Below are positions 1 to 12,600 of a DNA stretch of 64,000 nt, one piece after another. The stretch lies in contig CAJNOP010000011.1 of the NCBI GenBank assembly GCA_905250075.1, forward strand, positions 3,538,751 to 3,602,750, written 5' to 3'. The notes under the pieces were generated by a model. It was not told the origin of the DNA and made no database searches. It saw nothing but the letters and a program-made list of their open reading frames with translations. The translations under genes were made by a program, and so were the position numbers. This DNA is from Rotaria sp. Silwood1 (lineage: Eukaryota; Rotifera; Eurotatoria; Philodinida; Philodinidae). Numbering within the stretch: the stretch's first letter is position 1; each line of letters opens with the position of its first letter.

Positions 1-682
1 GTTCGTACTATAGTGGTTCACAAATACAACTGGACACGACCGGTAATATCTACACAGGCAGCTATTATTATAATTATTATATGTATCCTCCGATTGATAT
101 TATCAAATTTACACTTATATCCAACGCATGTTAGCGTATGCCACTTTTTTTTCAAATATTTTATTCACGATGTCACTGATTTCTGTGTGTGTTTCTCCGC
201 TCCTTGAAACAGAAAAGGATATTGCAGATATTAAACTCTGAAAATCTTTCTGATGTCATAATTATCTGAATGTTTTCTTCGATTGACATCTGCATATTCT
301 ATCTCACTCTACAATTTGCCTCATTTGTATTCTTCATAGTTTTCTGCACCTCATTTCATGAGAAATATTCCATGTTAGCTTACTCATAATAATTTTTATA
401 TTTGAATAAAATTTCATGGAAATGATTGCCTAAAACAGCTTTTCTGAATCAAGTAATAAAGATGAAATTTATAAAGTCTCAGATCTTGAATACGCCCCCA
501 TCATTATTGTGATAGATGTGTGAGTATGAGCAATGACGAATACAAGACCCTTACTCATAACGACCCTAACCATTACCTTAAACGTTTACTAAAATTGATT
601 CGCTCCCTCCAGGAGTAATGAAAGCAGAGAAATAAGAAGACCGTCGTCTTGATTCATGTGAATGTGCGAAATACTATTAATG
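1..682. other. Left-edge non-coding AT-rich sequence
   Basis: No reading frame here has coding character or recognisable motifs. The sequence is AT-rich and unique-looking and runs into the telomere-like repeat block at 683. I see nothing else in it. Confidence 0.6.
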
Positions 683-887
683 GAGATGTGTGTGTGCGTG
701 ATGGGTGTGGATGTGGATGTGTGTGGGGTGTGGGTGTGAGTGTGGCGTGTGGGTGGGGGTGGGTGTGGGTGTGGGTGTGGATGATCTTTGCAGCTTACAC
801 TAACACCCACCCCCACACCCCGGACACCCACACCCACCCACACCCACACCCATACCCACCCACACCGCACACCCACACCCCACACCA
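683..887. repeat. Head-to-head telomere-like (TGTGGG)n / (CCCACA)n block
   Basis: From about 683 to 780 the plus strand is a G-rich, variant-containing TGTGGG/GTGTGG array. A spacer of about 20 bases (781-801) follows. From 802 to 887 the plus strand is the C-rich counterpart (CCCACA/CACCCA). G-strand then C-strand is the orientation made when two chromosome ends are joined, and it can also fold into a hairpin. TGTGGG is, from memory, the bdelloid telomere unit. The array is degenerate (TGTGGA, GTGAG, CACCGC variants), so it is old or only telomere-like. Long overlapping reading frames through it are by-products of the repeat and are not genes. Confidence 0.75.
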
Positions 888-3800
888 TCTTCTTCGTTAC
901 TTTCTCTCACAAACTTCACCAAAATTCCTTATTCTCACCCGACTAAGCCATTATATCAATGTAAAATATCTCTTAATGGACACAACTATTGTAACATATG
1001 GATTTATTAATTATTAGTAAAAGAGCATAGAAATGATCAAGAAAAAATACAGATTGTTGAATCGAAGTGCACAACTAACTATTATGTTTTTAGAATTCTC
1101 AAACTGCTGCTCTAAATGTGTTACAATCGTCTTATTTGTTATCTACGAATGGTACCTTTATTTACATATCATTTATTTCTGAATAATTATACAATACAAT
1201 GATATGGTAAAATATCCTCTAAACAAGCAGACGAACTAGTTTGGTTACTTAAGAAAAGAAAATATGTTACCACTAGTATAAAGAGAAAGTGAATAGCGAA
1301 GTTTAATCGATTCTTTCAGATAAAATGGCGACAAAAGCAACATAGGATAGTTGATTCAAATGAGTGAAATCTGTTTCCTTGTAACTTTTAAGAACTATAA
1401 ACCATCTTTTTTTAGTTGACTCAGTCACATGTTGGAATGAGCATAACATAAACATGTCTGGTCTGCTTACAATGAATTAAAAATAGTGGTACATGAAAAA
1501 AATGTCATTTGAATAGAAAAAAAAACAAGTATGACAATCAATTTAAAAAAAGCTAAATATTATCTCATGTTTTATTGATGAATAATCTGATATTCTGTTT
1601 CCATTGAGATTCAAAAATGATTGTCAGAGAAATGTACTTTACCACCTGAATCGGATTTGTTTTTAGAATTGAACCATAAAGATGATGATGGCAACAGTAA
1701 CAATTTAGCTAAGGTATAAAAAATCGAAATCATAAATAAATGAAACAGACATCGACGGATCGCTAACAAGAAATCAATCAAAAACGAAGAAGCTAAATAT
1801 TATGTTTCTACTTTTCATAATTATTACAATCATTTCATTTGACATTTTTTCTCGAAAAACTTGTTGAAAAACCAAACTAAAATATTAAAACATCTGGTAT
1901 TATTCGTAATAATAATGAGCAAGGTGAACAAATCTTACACGATCTTATTGACAATCGATATCTTAAGACTATAATACTAGTGTACGATCTTACGAAAACG
2001 TACTATTATCTAACTGTGTAAGGTTTAATATGTTTCTTGCTATAAGATGTTAGTGTAAATTTTACATCGCTCTGTTATAAGATTGTTATAATATTTCTTC
2101 AAAGTATGATAATCAGAATCTTGTAGGATCGATGTGATCTTACACGTTCACAATTGTATGTTTCTTGTATTTCAATAGTTTTTTTTACGATTCCTTTATG
2201 CTTTTGAATAAATACTTGAGTGGTTAAACATCATCTAATTTTAATGCTATACCTATCATCGTCTGAAGTAAAACTCCTGTATCGAAATCACACTATTGAT
2301 CAAATTCATTTGACCAATCGATTTAGTGCAGTCGCATGGTCAAGGGTAAGTACTAGTTCAAGTTAGTGTACAGTTTTCTGGCTTTTCCGAGTGAACGACT
2401 GGGTGAAGAGAAGAACAGATGATGGAGTAAAGTTCTGCAGTATTTTTGATGAAACTTTTTTGAGCCAAGGGTTTTTAATAACAAGTAAATATGTGTTTGT
2501 ATTGCGCTTTATGTGCTTTTACTTGAGTGACTATTCAACTACTTTTTACATCATGAGACTCAGAAAATTAGAGTCCAAGCGAAAAAATTTTGTCGCCTAG
2601 CTGTTGACTAGAGCAGAAGGGGTATTAGAGCAAGAAATTTAATTTTAAAATGCATTCGAAGATTCTTTAAAAGCTTAGATGAATATCACAAGATCATATA
2701 AGCATTGTACTATATGTTTTTATCAGAAATGTTGACTTTACGATTGACATATAAATATGGTACAAGACTATCTAACCAATTAGCTTGACTTGAGGACTCA
2801 CGAAAATTTCTTGAAGATCATTTGAAATTAGTTTGTAAAGAAACAGTCAATTGTTTAGTTGGTTAGAGTATTGACATGGAAATGGAAGATCTAGAATGTT
2901 TTTTTAGTTGAAATTTATTGAAAAAACAGTTTTTCGAATATCTTCTTATGGAACGTATTGCTCATCAAATAATGATTATTTCATTTTCATTAAGATAATT
3001 AAAAGTTTAAAAACCGATTTCAACTATATTTTTTCAAATATTTTTTAATTCAAAATAAAAAATATAGATTTTATTTAGAGTGACAACTGATGAGGAACAA
3101 TATAACAAAAATTGTGGGATGAACTTCATCCACTTCGAAAATATGATCAATAAAGTGCACGACATAAAAAGCTGTTTGTACACTCCCTGAAGATTCAAAT
3201 GTAGAACACGATATAGCTGATGCTACTAATGGCAGGGAGATCGTTTTATTCTATGTACATCTTGTAACATGAATGTTCACCCTTATTTTACTTAATCTTT
3301 CAGAAATGCAATCAAGAACTCATATCGACGTCAAAATATAAGGAACCTTAACAGCTTACGAACATATCAGTGATAATGGTAGCTAGAGACCTGTGGTTTT
3401 CAATATTCGAAAGAGAAATGTGAAGGAATCCTATTAATGCTCAAACCGTTTTGCTAAAGATTATTTGAGTGGTTAGTAAATGACCCCACATAAGCCGGAC
3501 AATCCCATCCAATAATCTTCCATAACACTTTAATTTTGACAAGGAAATTCTATTGGAGAGTCCTTTTTCTTTCTTTCCTGTAATTTTCAAATTTGTATCT
3601 AATAACATTCAGTTGTTGGGCGATAGCCCATAAAGCATATAGGATCATTAAAGAATAATCTTTCTTTTATAAAGTCGTTCTAAAGCTTTGTTTTTGCATT
3701 AGTTTTTCACCCCGATGATTCTAGTGGTGTCATTTCTTTCGAGAAAGAAAGTTGTTTTCTATTATGTTCATCAGTGATCAAATGCAGTTCTGTTATATGA

Positions 3801-5410
3801 TCCAATGACTAGGTATATGAGTAAAATTCAATAGGATATGTTTATAGCGTTTTTTTGAATCGCAAACTATTATTTCGATGAAGCATAAAAGAAAATCACA
3901 AATCTCAAGAAAATTCATCTTCATACGAGTCGTTCGTTTCTTCAGAAGAATCGTGATTTGGTAAGGTTAGCTCTAATTCTTTTTCCCCAAACGTATCAGC
4001 AGCCTTGAAAACTTTTTCATATTTCAAGACATGAGAGAAAAGCCTTGTTCCAAGTTTTTTCGTCGACGGCTGCTATGTATCTAAGAATAATATCATGACG
4101 ATCGTTTTAACTGAATCGAGTGTTGTTGTCGCGAATATATGATAACATATTTGCGCATCTTAACTCACTTCGGTTAAGTATACAATGATCTATAGGTTGG
4201 CTCACTATTTCAATATGAAATCTAGTAGCCATATGAATAGTCTAAAACAGATGTCTTGTTGCTTTCAAAAGAATGTCAGAGGATTCTTACAAGATATTTC
4301 TTTCGAGGAGCATTGGTAAATATTAATTCCAACATTCCGGCTTTTGTAAGAATTTCATTTAGCAAAACATGATGACTTTAAAGCGATTCTTCAATCGTAG
4401 ATTTTCTCCAAACTCTTTTCGGTGCTTTTGATTCTTCTATTTGGGCGTTGTACCATGTAACATAGTGCAAAACTAGACAGATATGATGGTTGTTGCATGT
4501 ATTACAAAATAAAAGTTTATCCTGCGAAAACTTATCGATTTTTTACCATATTCGCAACGAAGAATCAAATACATTCTTTCAGTACATTCAATAAAATGAT
4601 TATTTCTCAGGTAATGATCAGCACTACATATAAATACTTCCACTATAGGAATTGGAAAGCTTCTCAGTTTCATAAGAACATTTATAGCGAATAGTTTAAA
4701 TCTCATTTCAATTGATTTAAATCCTATTTATATCAATTCAAATTCATGTAAATGCAATTTAAACTAATTAAATCTAATTTAAATCAACTGAAATTGATTT
4801 AAATCGAATCTGAAATAATTCAAGCCTCATTTAAAATAAATCTGAATAAATCTAATCTCAGAAGCCGAAACACATGTAAACCCATAATATCTGACCAAAG
4901 TAGCCATTTTTTCTTTATAATCCGAGCTACCATTTGTGCATTAGAAGTATCACTCTTCCTTTTGCAAGAGTTTCTACGCGTTTTTGGCAATTTTCGACTG
5001 AAGATGCGGTTGAAAACACACGAGAAAAGAAAAAAAGGGATCGTTTTCGTGCATAATCGTGAGCAGAGATAATGAATAGAACTTGGACATTAATTTTTTG
5101 TGCGTTTATAAGCGCTTTCTACAATGCATGCCTGCATGGGTGGTAATGGAATGATTATTTTCTATAATTGAAAATTCATCGTAACAAACTGTCGTTGTTT
5201 CTTCATCGTGATTATTTGAAGATGGTTAGAGTATGATTCTAGAACCATTGTGAACGAAGACCTCCTTTCTTTGTGCGGATATGTAAAGCAAAACTAAGAA
5301 TTCCCTTTAAAAAAACAAAATAAAAATACTCGCTTACCCAATCAAGTTACTGCACAGAGGTTTATGTTGTTGCATAACAATCAGTCCATGGTTCGAATGA
5401 AGACAGACTA
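888..5410. other. Gene-free AT-rich region
   Basis: No gene is supportable. Open frames near 2391-2600 and 4473-4706 have no family resemblance and no splice context. A loose patch of ATTTAAAT-type repeats lies at 4690-4870. GATCTTACAC-like words recur around 1930-2150 but do not form a convincing element. Confidence 0.5.
4690..4870. repeat. Degenerate ATTTAAAT-rich simple repeat
   Basis: About 180 bases are built from imperfect repeats of a word like AATTTAAATC, with copies every 10-20 bases. No coding or terminal-repeat structure is visible. It is low-complexity sequence, possibly an AT-rich minisatellite remnant. Confidence 0.5.
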
Positions 5411-5414
5411 TTCA

Positions 5415-5991
5415 GGGTGAATTCATGGGTACTCAAGCACTTTTTCGAAAAAGGTTTTTTTATCGAACGTTTTGTGTTAGTTCGATGGAAGGTGGACAGA
5501 AAATAAGTGTTGCCGAAAATAATTGTGACTTCTATCTTATTCTAACCAAAGATGAGAATCACTAGACTAGCACAATCTCCAAAATATTCTTCTCTTAATG
5601 TATTGTGATCGAAATACAACACTTTTTAAGAACCATGACTTTTGTTTCATTTTGACCAAAAACACTTTTTTACAGGAAAAGCGTAATAGTAGTATTCTAT
5701 AGAAGCCTTCTATCTTGGCCATAATACATTGAGAAAAAAAACAATCCTTTGAAGGTTGCGCTAGTCTAGTGGTTTTTCATCTTTGAGAAAAACATGAATC
5801 TCAAACATTGCAATAATGTATATGACATCTCTCAGATGCTCCTACAAAACGAAATAAAGCTACAGTATTTTAGATAAAGACACATTTTTTTCGGTCAGAG
5901 CTATTTTCTGTTCACCTTTCATCGAACCAGTACATAAATTTCGATAAAAAAACCTTTTCGAAAAAGGGGAGAGGTGCACATGAATTCACCT
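5415..5991. mobile_element. Foldback MITE with long terminal inverted repeats and TTCA duplication
   Basis: The two ends are inverted copies. The left end starts GGTGAATTCATG and the right end reads CATGAATTCACC. Similarity continues inward for over 200 bases per arm, for example the poly-T/TCGAA block near 5450 against its mirror near 5945, and the CACTAGACTAG block near 5565 against 5765. Direct TTCA copies flank it at 5411-5414 and 5992-5995, consistent with a 4-bp target duplication. There is no transposase frame, so this is a non-autonomous foldback DNA element. The superfamily is not determined. Confidence 0.7.
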
Positions 5992-5999
5992 TTCATTAA

Positions 6000-6880
6000 A
6001 TCTTATCTGAAAAGATATATATATACATATACCAATCGCATTTATCAATAAAAGTGAAAACACGCATCTAATGTAAGATCCGATACAATAGCTGTCGAAT
6101 TTCATCTGAGATGCGGCAAAACCTACCGTGCAACACCAACAGAAACAGCTATTTATTGACTCTACGATACGATAATGATGTCTCAAAACTAGAAGCCGCC
6201 GAGCAGACTCATCTGATTTTTTTCGCTTGCCTTTCTAAATCATCGAATCACGTATAAACATACGGCGGATAATTGATGAGACAAGTATCGAATCATTATC
6301 ACTTTCTTTCGATACGAAAAATAGGACAAGGTACCGCTTCAAAAAGTATTCTCAATGATCGCATGAGTGCGTCATACAAAGTAGGAAAATATAATCAACC
6401 AATGGAGAGCCACCAGTGATCGCATGAATGCCTCTGTTATGATCCGAGCTAACACACAAAATTATACATTGTCTTTATGATGTGCCCTTCTTTTTCTCTT
6501 TTTTTTGCATTCGCTCCATCTATCTCATATATGATTTATGTGTTTGTTTTGTATGCATGTATGCGTGTATGTATTCTGAATTGAAAAATAAAGAAAGTGT
6601 GAATCATCTTTAACAAGTAGGAACTTTGGTATAAAACACGCGCACATACTTTGAGTTTTAGACCTTGAATATTGATTTAGATTAACACACGTACTACACT
6701 TGAACTAATTGACTTATATTTTACTGATCCTCAATTTTCATCTAAACGTCGAAAACTACCATAGATTATGCCATAACCATAATCAAAATCAACATTTTTT
6801 TCATCTACATTAGCAAAACAAGAATTATCTTTATTTGCAGCATTATTTTATTTATTTACTCAAAATAATCCTTCCACAGT
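6000..6880. other. Non-coding region between two relics
   Basis: AT-rich sequence with several all-frame stops and no recognisable element ends. A CTTCCACAG acceptor-like site just before 6880 precedes the decayed coding stretch that follows. Confidence 0.4.
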
Positions 6881-7330
6881 TTCGAAACTGATGATATCTT
6901 ACAACTAGAAGAAACTCATCGTACGCCATTGCAATAGGAAAATAAACTTCTATCAAAAATTTCTGTTTTTACATTGCCATATGAATCTAATGTTGATGAA
7001 AATTTATCTCAAGCTGAAGATATTTTTAATAACTCAAAATATCGTTATTATATTCGACTTATTAAGATAGGTGCAAAATTAGATGATGCATTACAATCAT
7101 GAGTTACAGATTTTAAACAAACATGAAACTTTTACATAGAATGTCTTTAAAAATGAATTATCAAATAGTTTACAATCATCATCTTTATTCACCAAATTCA
7201 TTATTAATGATAAAATATCTGAATTTCATGCACATCATCAAATTAATACTGATGATAAACCATCGTTATGAGATTTACTTCGCCATTATATGATACCGTT
7301 TTTTGGTAATGGAAATGCTCACCAATAGCT
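6881..7330 (+). pseudogene. Decayed protein-coding fragment, function unknown
   Basis: From 6881 a frame reads FETDDILQLEETHRTP, then hits a TAG, then continues with strongly coding-like residues (SKYRYYIRLIKIGAKLDDAL), two TGA stops about ten codons apart, a frameshift, and another coding-like run (FHAHHQINTDDKPSL) that is again broken by TGA and TAG. Codon choice is the A/T-ending host style. The TGA positions could be former TGG tryptophan codons. The parent family is not recognised; a retroelement or a degenerated host gene copy are both possible. Confidence 0.45.
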
Positions 7331-7785
7331 TACATAAATTCATTGAAAGTATTCTGAATTGTATCTATCTTTTCGTGATAAACTTGGAATTCTTCCGTGT
7401 TAGAATAGTCACTTTATCGTGATGTTCCTGTGCAACAAAAAACATGTATCTTCATCGATACATTCCTATATTGTTATTGTCACATACTATGCCCTTACAT
7501 ATTGCTCTCTCTTTCATTATTTCATTATTTCCTTTCTCTTTATTGTTATTGAACTGATTTCATTTTTTCATCGATTTCATCTATTAATGTGACGACTAGA
7601 TATATGATCTTGGTGGAAACTGTAGAAAATGTAAACGGTGTAGAAGGGAAAGATCGAAACAAAGATTCGTAACGGACAATGTCGAAATAGGCCTTCAGTT
7701 AGCATATTACGACTTTCGCCATTAAGTAGTTGAACAAGAGTGCTTGAATATTTTTCATCGTCAAGTCTGCAATATTTGCATTTAA

Positions 7786-8624
7786 CCCTTAAAAGCCGAA
7801 TGTCCCTTCCAAGGGACATTTGAATAACTGCAATAAAAACCTTAATAAGACCTGGTATATAGAAACCAATATTTTTCTGGGCGAAGAGGATCTTGGAGGC
7901 CATACCAAGATCAAAATATAATTTTCAAGTGACTGTCAGATGGAACAGTAGATCTCTTACGATTGATGATTTTTTTTAATGTCACTTTTTTTTCTTAAAT
8001 TTTTGTTTAATCATAAATGCAACCTGTAGCCTTGTTTATTTTACGGAATATCCTTAAATGTAGCATCAAGGTATCTCTTGAAACCATTCCGTAAGTTTTT
8101 AACCGATCTACTGGCAAATTATGCCATCCCAATGAAAATGTTCCTTGGATGAGATATTCAGCCTCATAGGAAAATCGAAACAAAGGAATTTTAATTTAAA
8201 ATTTTGCTCATACGTAGCTTTAATGATATTTAGAGTGCCCTGAAATTTTCAGCAACAACAGTTATTTCCTTCTCGAGATACAGAATGTTGCAAAAAAAGT
8301 CTGTTTTGGGCAGGTTTTTTCAAAATCTGACCCGGTATTTTTGGGCATCAAATATCTCAACAAGAAACCATCCGTTTTGCGTAAAAATTTCAGGGTGAGT
8401 TGAGGACTATGAAACCTACTTATGGGCAAAATTTCAGATCGAAAAAACTATCTTTCGATTTTTTACAAGGTCGGATATGTCCCCTAAAGGGCATTGCGTA
8501 TCTCTGGCAGAAGAGCAAGGTAGTTCTTTTTAGCTATAGTATGAGTATACTGAGGGTCCATAGTCTCTATTTTTGTGACTAGCTTCCTCCTGTTGTAAGA
8601 AAAAATCCCTTCGGTCGTAAAGGG
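7786..8624. mobile_element. piggyBac-like non-autonomous element flanked by TTAA
   Basis: The element begins CCCTTAAAAGCCGA and ends TCGGTCGTAAAGGG, giving imperfect inverted CCCTT...AAGGG termini. TTAA lies directly on both sides (7782-7785 and 8625-8628). The TTAA target and CCY-type ends are the hallmark of piggyBac transposons. Internal sub-terminal words such as TGTCCC...GGGACA near 7801 and TGTCCCCTAAAGGGCA near 8475 add more inverted structure. At 839 bp with no transposase frame it is a MITE-type derivative. The left part of the neighbouring ORF1 relic ends close to its right border. Confidence 0.65.
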
Positions 8625-8769
8625 TTAAAATACTAGTTAATATTACAGCAGTAGAATTAATTTTGTTCTGTACTACTTTGATGACTTTTGTATGATTACA
8701 TTTTGATTTATTTTTGTTATCATTTCAGGATTATATTGAATTTTTTTATCCAGAACACTTTCTATTTAT

Positions 8770-9640
8770 TGAGCGTATGCTAACAATATCTGTTCAATAC
8801 TTGCACTTATAACTTTGCGAATTTTATTTCGAATGCTTGCTGAATTAGTACTTTGTTTCGATTGATATTTTGTTGTTCGTTTAGTTGTTGACGTGTTTGT
8901 TAAACTTGAGAATATGAGAAATGTTAGGAATTATGTACTGGCAGACAATATGCAGATTGTATGAGACATGTACAGAGTTTTCTAAAGCATGAATGGTGTT
9001 GCATCTAAAACTTGTACGAATATTTGTGCATTAAGATATGCATGATGATCGCGATGGTGACATTTATAACAAATCAGTACTTGTACACAAGCAAAGTATG
9101 ATATAAATTTATGTATACTATGACTTAGTGATACATATCCTTCTCCTAACAGTTGTTGAACTGAATTTGATGTGTTAAAACCTGCTCTTATCATTTGCGT
9201 TGGAATTTCATGTTTGGAGATGATTCTTATTGCTTTTCTAAAATATGGATATGGCTTTGTTAATGTATTGTTAATTTCGGTGCCTGATATCACAGTCTTT
9301 GAAGATACGATAAATTATAAGTGAACCTTTCAATGGTAATATTTAAGGTTGTTTTACATTTATTTGAATATTATCAATTGTTTGTGGTCATTGCATGTCC
9401 TTTCATTAGATTATTGAATGATTGTTGGTCTATCACAACTACAAGAAATTCATCATAACCTTGGCGACTTGCTATGTTTAATTTTAGTATTTCATTATTT
9501 TTTTTCCTATTGATGTGCAATCCTTTGAATTATATCTACTTGAACCGAGGTTGGTTTAGATGAGAAATGTACTATAAACGGATTTTAGTTTTGAGTTTCC
9601 TGCCTTCATATAAAATAAGTATTATTTACTATTAAACTAT
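8770..9640 (-). pseudogene. Dead retrotransposon ORF1 (gag-like) remnant
   Basis: Reading the minus strand from about 9640 to 8770, a broken frame gives NIASRQGYDEFLVVVID, then an open stretch of about 100 residues with VRAGFN/TSNSVQQLLGEGYVSL-type text, followed by VLICYKCHHRDHHAYL, which resembles the start of a CCHC zinc knuckle (C-x2-C-x4-H) lacking its last Cys. A Ser/Thr/Lys-rich tail follows near 8780-8900. This layout (RNA-binding-like domain, knuckle, basic tail) matches the ORF1/gag proteins of non-LTR elements common in rotifers. Several stops and frame changes show it is dead. No reverse transcriptase is visible; the region just downstream is occupied by the TTAA-flanked element. 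Confidence 0.5.
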
Positions 9641-12600
9641 GTATTCCTTGTGTAAACACATTTTTTGATAGTAATTTTTTGCCTGATTTCTTATTGATGG
9701 TTAAATCTATGTCATTTTTATATGATATTTGTTTGAAAATGTGTTCTATACTTTTCTTAAATTATCGCGTTCTAGTTGGCTAATTTTCATCCCTATTAGT
9801 ATGCTTCAACGATTTCAGTTATGTAGATTCTTCGTTTTTATGTTTTTTTGGTTTTAGCAATTCATCTTCATCTATTTCTTCGTTTTCAGATGCTTCAAAA
9901 TTTTTTTCATGTATGTTCGTTAATTGTAAACTTCTTGTAGTCGGAAGTTTCCGTTTGTTTTCAGTTTCTCTCATGTTTTTGCCGTGCAAAAACACGTAAC
10001 TTGTAATTTGAAAAATTAAGATATTAGAAAAAAAGCAGCCGAAGAATTAGCGTGCAAAAGAAAAAACTGAAATCATTTGCCATTTCTCAAGTATCTACAT
10101 AAATCACTTCCGTGTGCATCTTTTCTCATTACTATAATGAACGCTTTATTATTAACATGCAATGCAAACAAGGTTATTTGATATTTTAACAGACTACTTT
10201 ATTGTTCCTAAGTTTGCATAGCTTATTCGGCGAAACTTTTGCCTACCAAAATCACTATTAATTTCTGCTTGTTTTTTTTTGTACTTACTTCTATGAATAA
10301 TTTCTTTTGGCATTAATTCTATTTTATTATAACTATTTTATAAATATCACTGATTCTTGTGAAGAATTCGACGATAAACTAGAAGTATAAATCAGAGTAT
10401 AGCATGTTTATACTAGTTATAAGAATAAAGCATAAGAGCCTTGCTAGATTATCCAAGAAATTAATCCTAGAACTATATAATGAAAAGAATCAGATTTGAA
10501 TGGCACGATTTTTTCCGATTAGAGAAATCTTGTCTCGCCAGACAAGATTCAATGAATCGAATTCTTTTCTGACCGACTTGATCATATCAATCAGACCAGA
10601 ATCTCACATTTAACATATAGAAAAAGAATTTCGACAAATATTTCTACATAAAAAGAATCCGTAAAGAACAAAGACAAGAGGATTGACTTGCATTTAGTAT
10701 ATACTAAAAAAAATTTATCTTCAGAAAGCAAATAGTTTCATCTAATTTGTCTTGTAAACATCAATCTACCAATTTATCTTCATGTGCATGTGCTTTCGGT
10801 TACGTGGTTACGTAAAACTGTATTATAGCATGGATCAGTTATAAACAAATGTCAATATCTTATTTCTCTTTTATTCTTTCCTCATGTCTATCCCTAAGTA
10901 TACATTATCGATATTACAGATGTGCAAGATTTCATAAAAGTTTTATAAAATCAAACAGATTTCAGAACTATTCAATAATGAAAAGGATGTCTATGACTAA
11001 GTTTTGACGTTTTCTTAAATTTTTGGAATCGACTCTATGTGGCTTATCGTATGACTAAACTTTCTTGGGTTCTACGATTACACGCTGTTTGGTAATCTGT
11101 TACTCATGAACAATCTGGTTATGTTTCAATATTATTTAGTTGTTTTTTTTCTTGTGAAAACCTTTTAGAATTTTTGAGCTATTTGACATAACAAGATTTT
11201 ATTGAATTCTATGTAATGTCATAACAAAACAAACATTACATTTAATTTGGACACTAAAAGAGAAATTTTCATGTGATGATTCTAGTCCTTTTCTCAGAAG
11301 TCATACTATTTTTTTCAGATAATTTTCATTCTTAATACAGGCTTATGACTAGTAAATGTAAAAAACATGTATATGTATGTACAATTCCATATTTAAATAT
11401 GGATACTTAGTGCAGAAACACAATTTTCGTATCAAATCAATAGAACTATCTATGACTTTTTCTTATTTTAACCGTAAAGAATGCTGACAAGTATTGTAAT
11501 CAACAGCATTCATTTCAGAAAAATACTTTTAATCAATGAAGCAAAAGCATATGTATGATTATTTTACTCTTAAAATAAATCATTAATCAGATGACAAATC
11601 TTTTTGAATATAAGTAATCCGGTATTGATTATTTATACTTTTAAGTTCCTAATAAAATCATATACAATGGTTCATAAGAATCGTATGAGAACGTTTAGAG
11701 TATCTTGATAACGTTTTTTTTTTCTTTTTATAATTTGCATTTACTTTGAAAAAGAGAATGAAGTGAAAGACCTTCGTATATAATTTATTTATACTCGATA
11801 AATCTCACTGAAGTATTGACGCGCTTTTATAAGTAAAATATTTTGTTTAAATATTATATTTATGGATTATGAGAAACAACATCGCTCAAATCTTTTTCCT
11901 TTCTCAACTGACTAAATTTAATTTTAATAGATCATCGGTCTCCTTCTATAAATAATCAAAAGAAAAATAACTAACATGATAATATTAAAAATGTTTACTT
12001 GACATTTTTTATTTGACGAAAAGAAAGAAAAAGTCGGTTTTTTTTATTTCAATAATTTAACTCAAGACAGGAAATTTTATACTTCAATACGTTTAGCAGG
12101 AGCTAGTGTTAGAACATAAAAATATGACTTTTAAAACTTCTTGCTGCAAAACCTTACAAATATGTTATTAAACATCATATTCTTCACACGTTATATTCGC
12201 TAATCAAATCTATTGTGTGTTTACTCAACAGCATAACTTATAAATTTTTTTTGCACGAATAGTTACATGCTTATATTTTCAGTTCGATTTTTCAGTGTTA
12301 TCGTAAGAATCTCGTAGCAAAACAATCATCTACATATCTCTTGTTTTTCTGTAAATACAATTGATAGAATATTCTAAGAATCTGAATACAAAAGAACATT
12401 TAAATAATGTCAAATAGTATTTCATTTAACTAGACTAGTCATTGATTACATGGTACAAAAATAAAATCCTATTCTAGTGTACATGTCAATTAGAAGTAAA
12501 TGATTTATATTTCTAAAAAAATATTGCACCTAGATATCTTAATAAAAAAAGCGATAGATACCACTTTCGAAACAAATATGTAAATCAGCGAGATAAAATA

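Noticed and set aside
589-1017. Overlapping long frames on both strands rich in Val/Gly/Trp and His/Pro/Thr
   Set aside because: They are produced by the GT/CA telomere-like repeat; no coding signal beyond the repeat.
1920-2160. Possible inverted repeat with GATCTTACAC words
   Set aside because: Only short words match and the flanks do not pair over a useful length; no target duplication.
5380-5410. GGTTCGAATGA resembling a tRNA B box
   Set aside because: No A box, acceptor stem or cloverleaf could be built around it.
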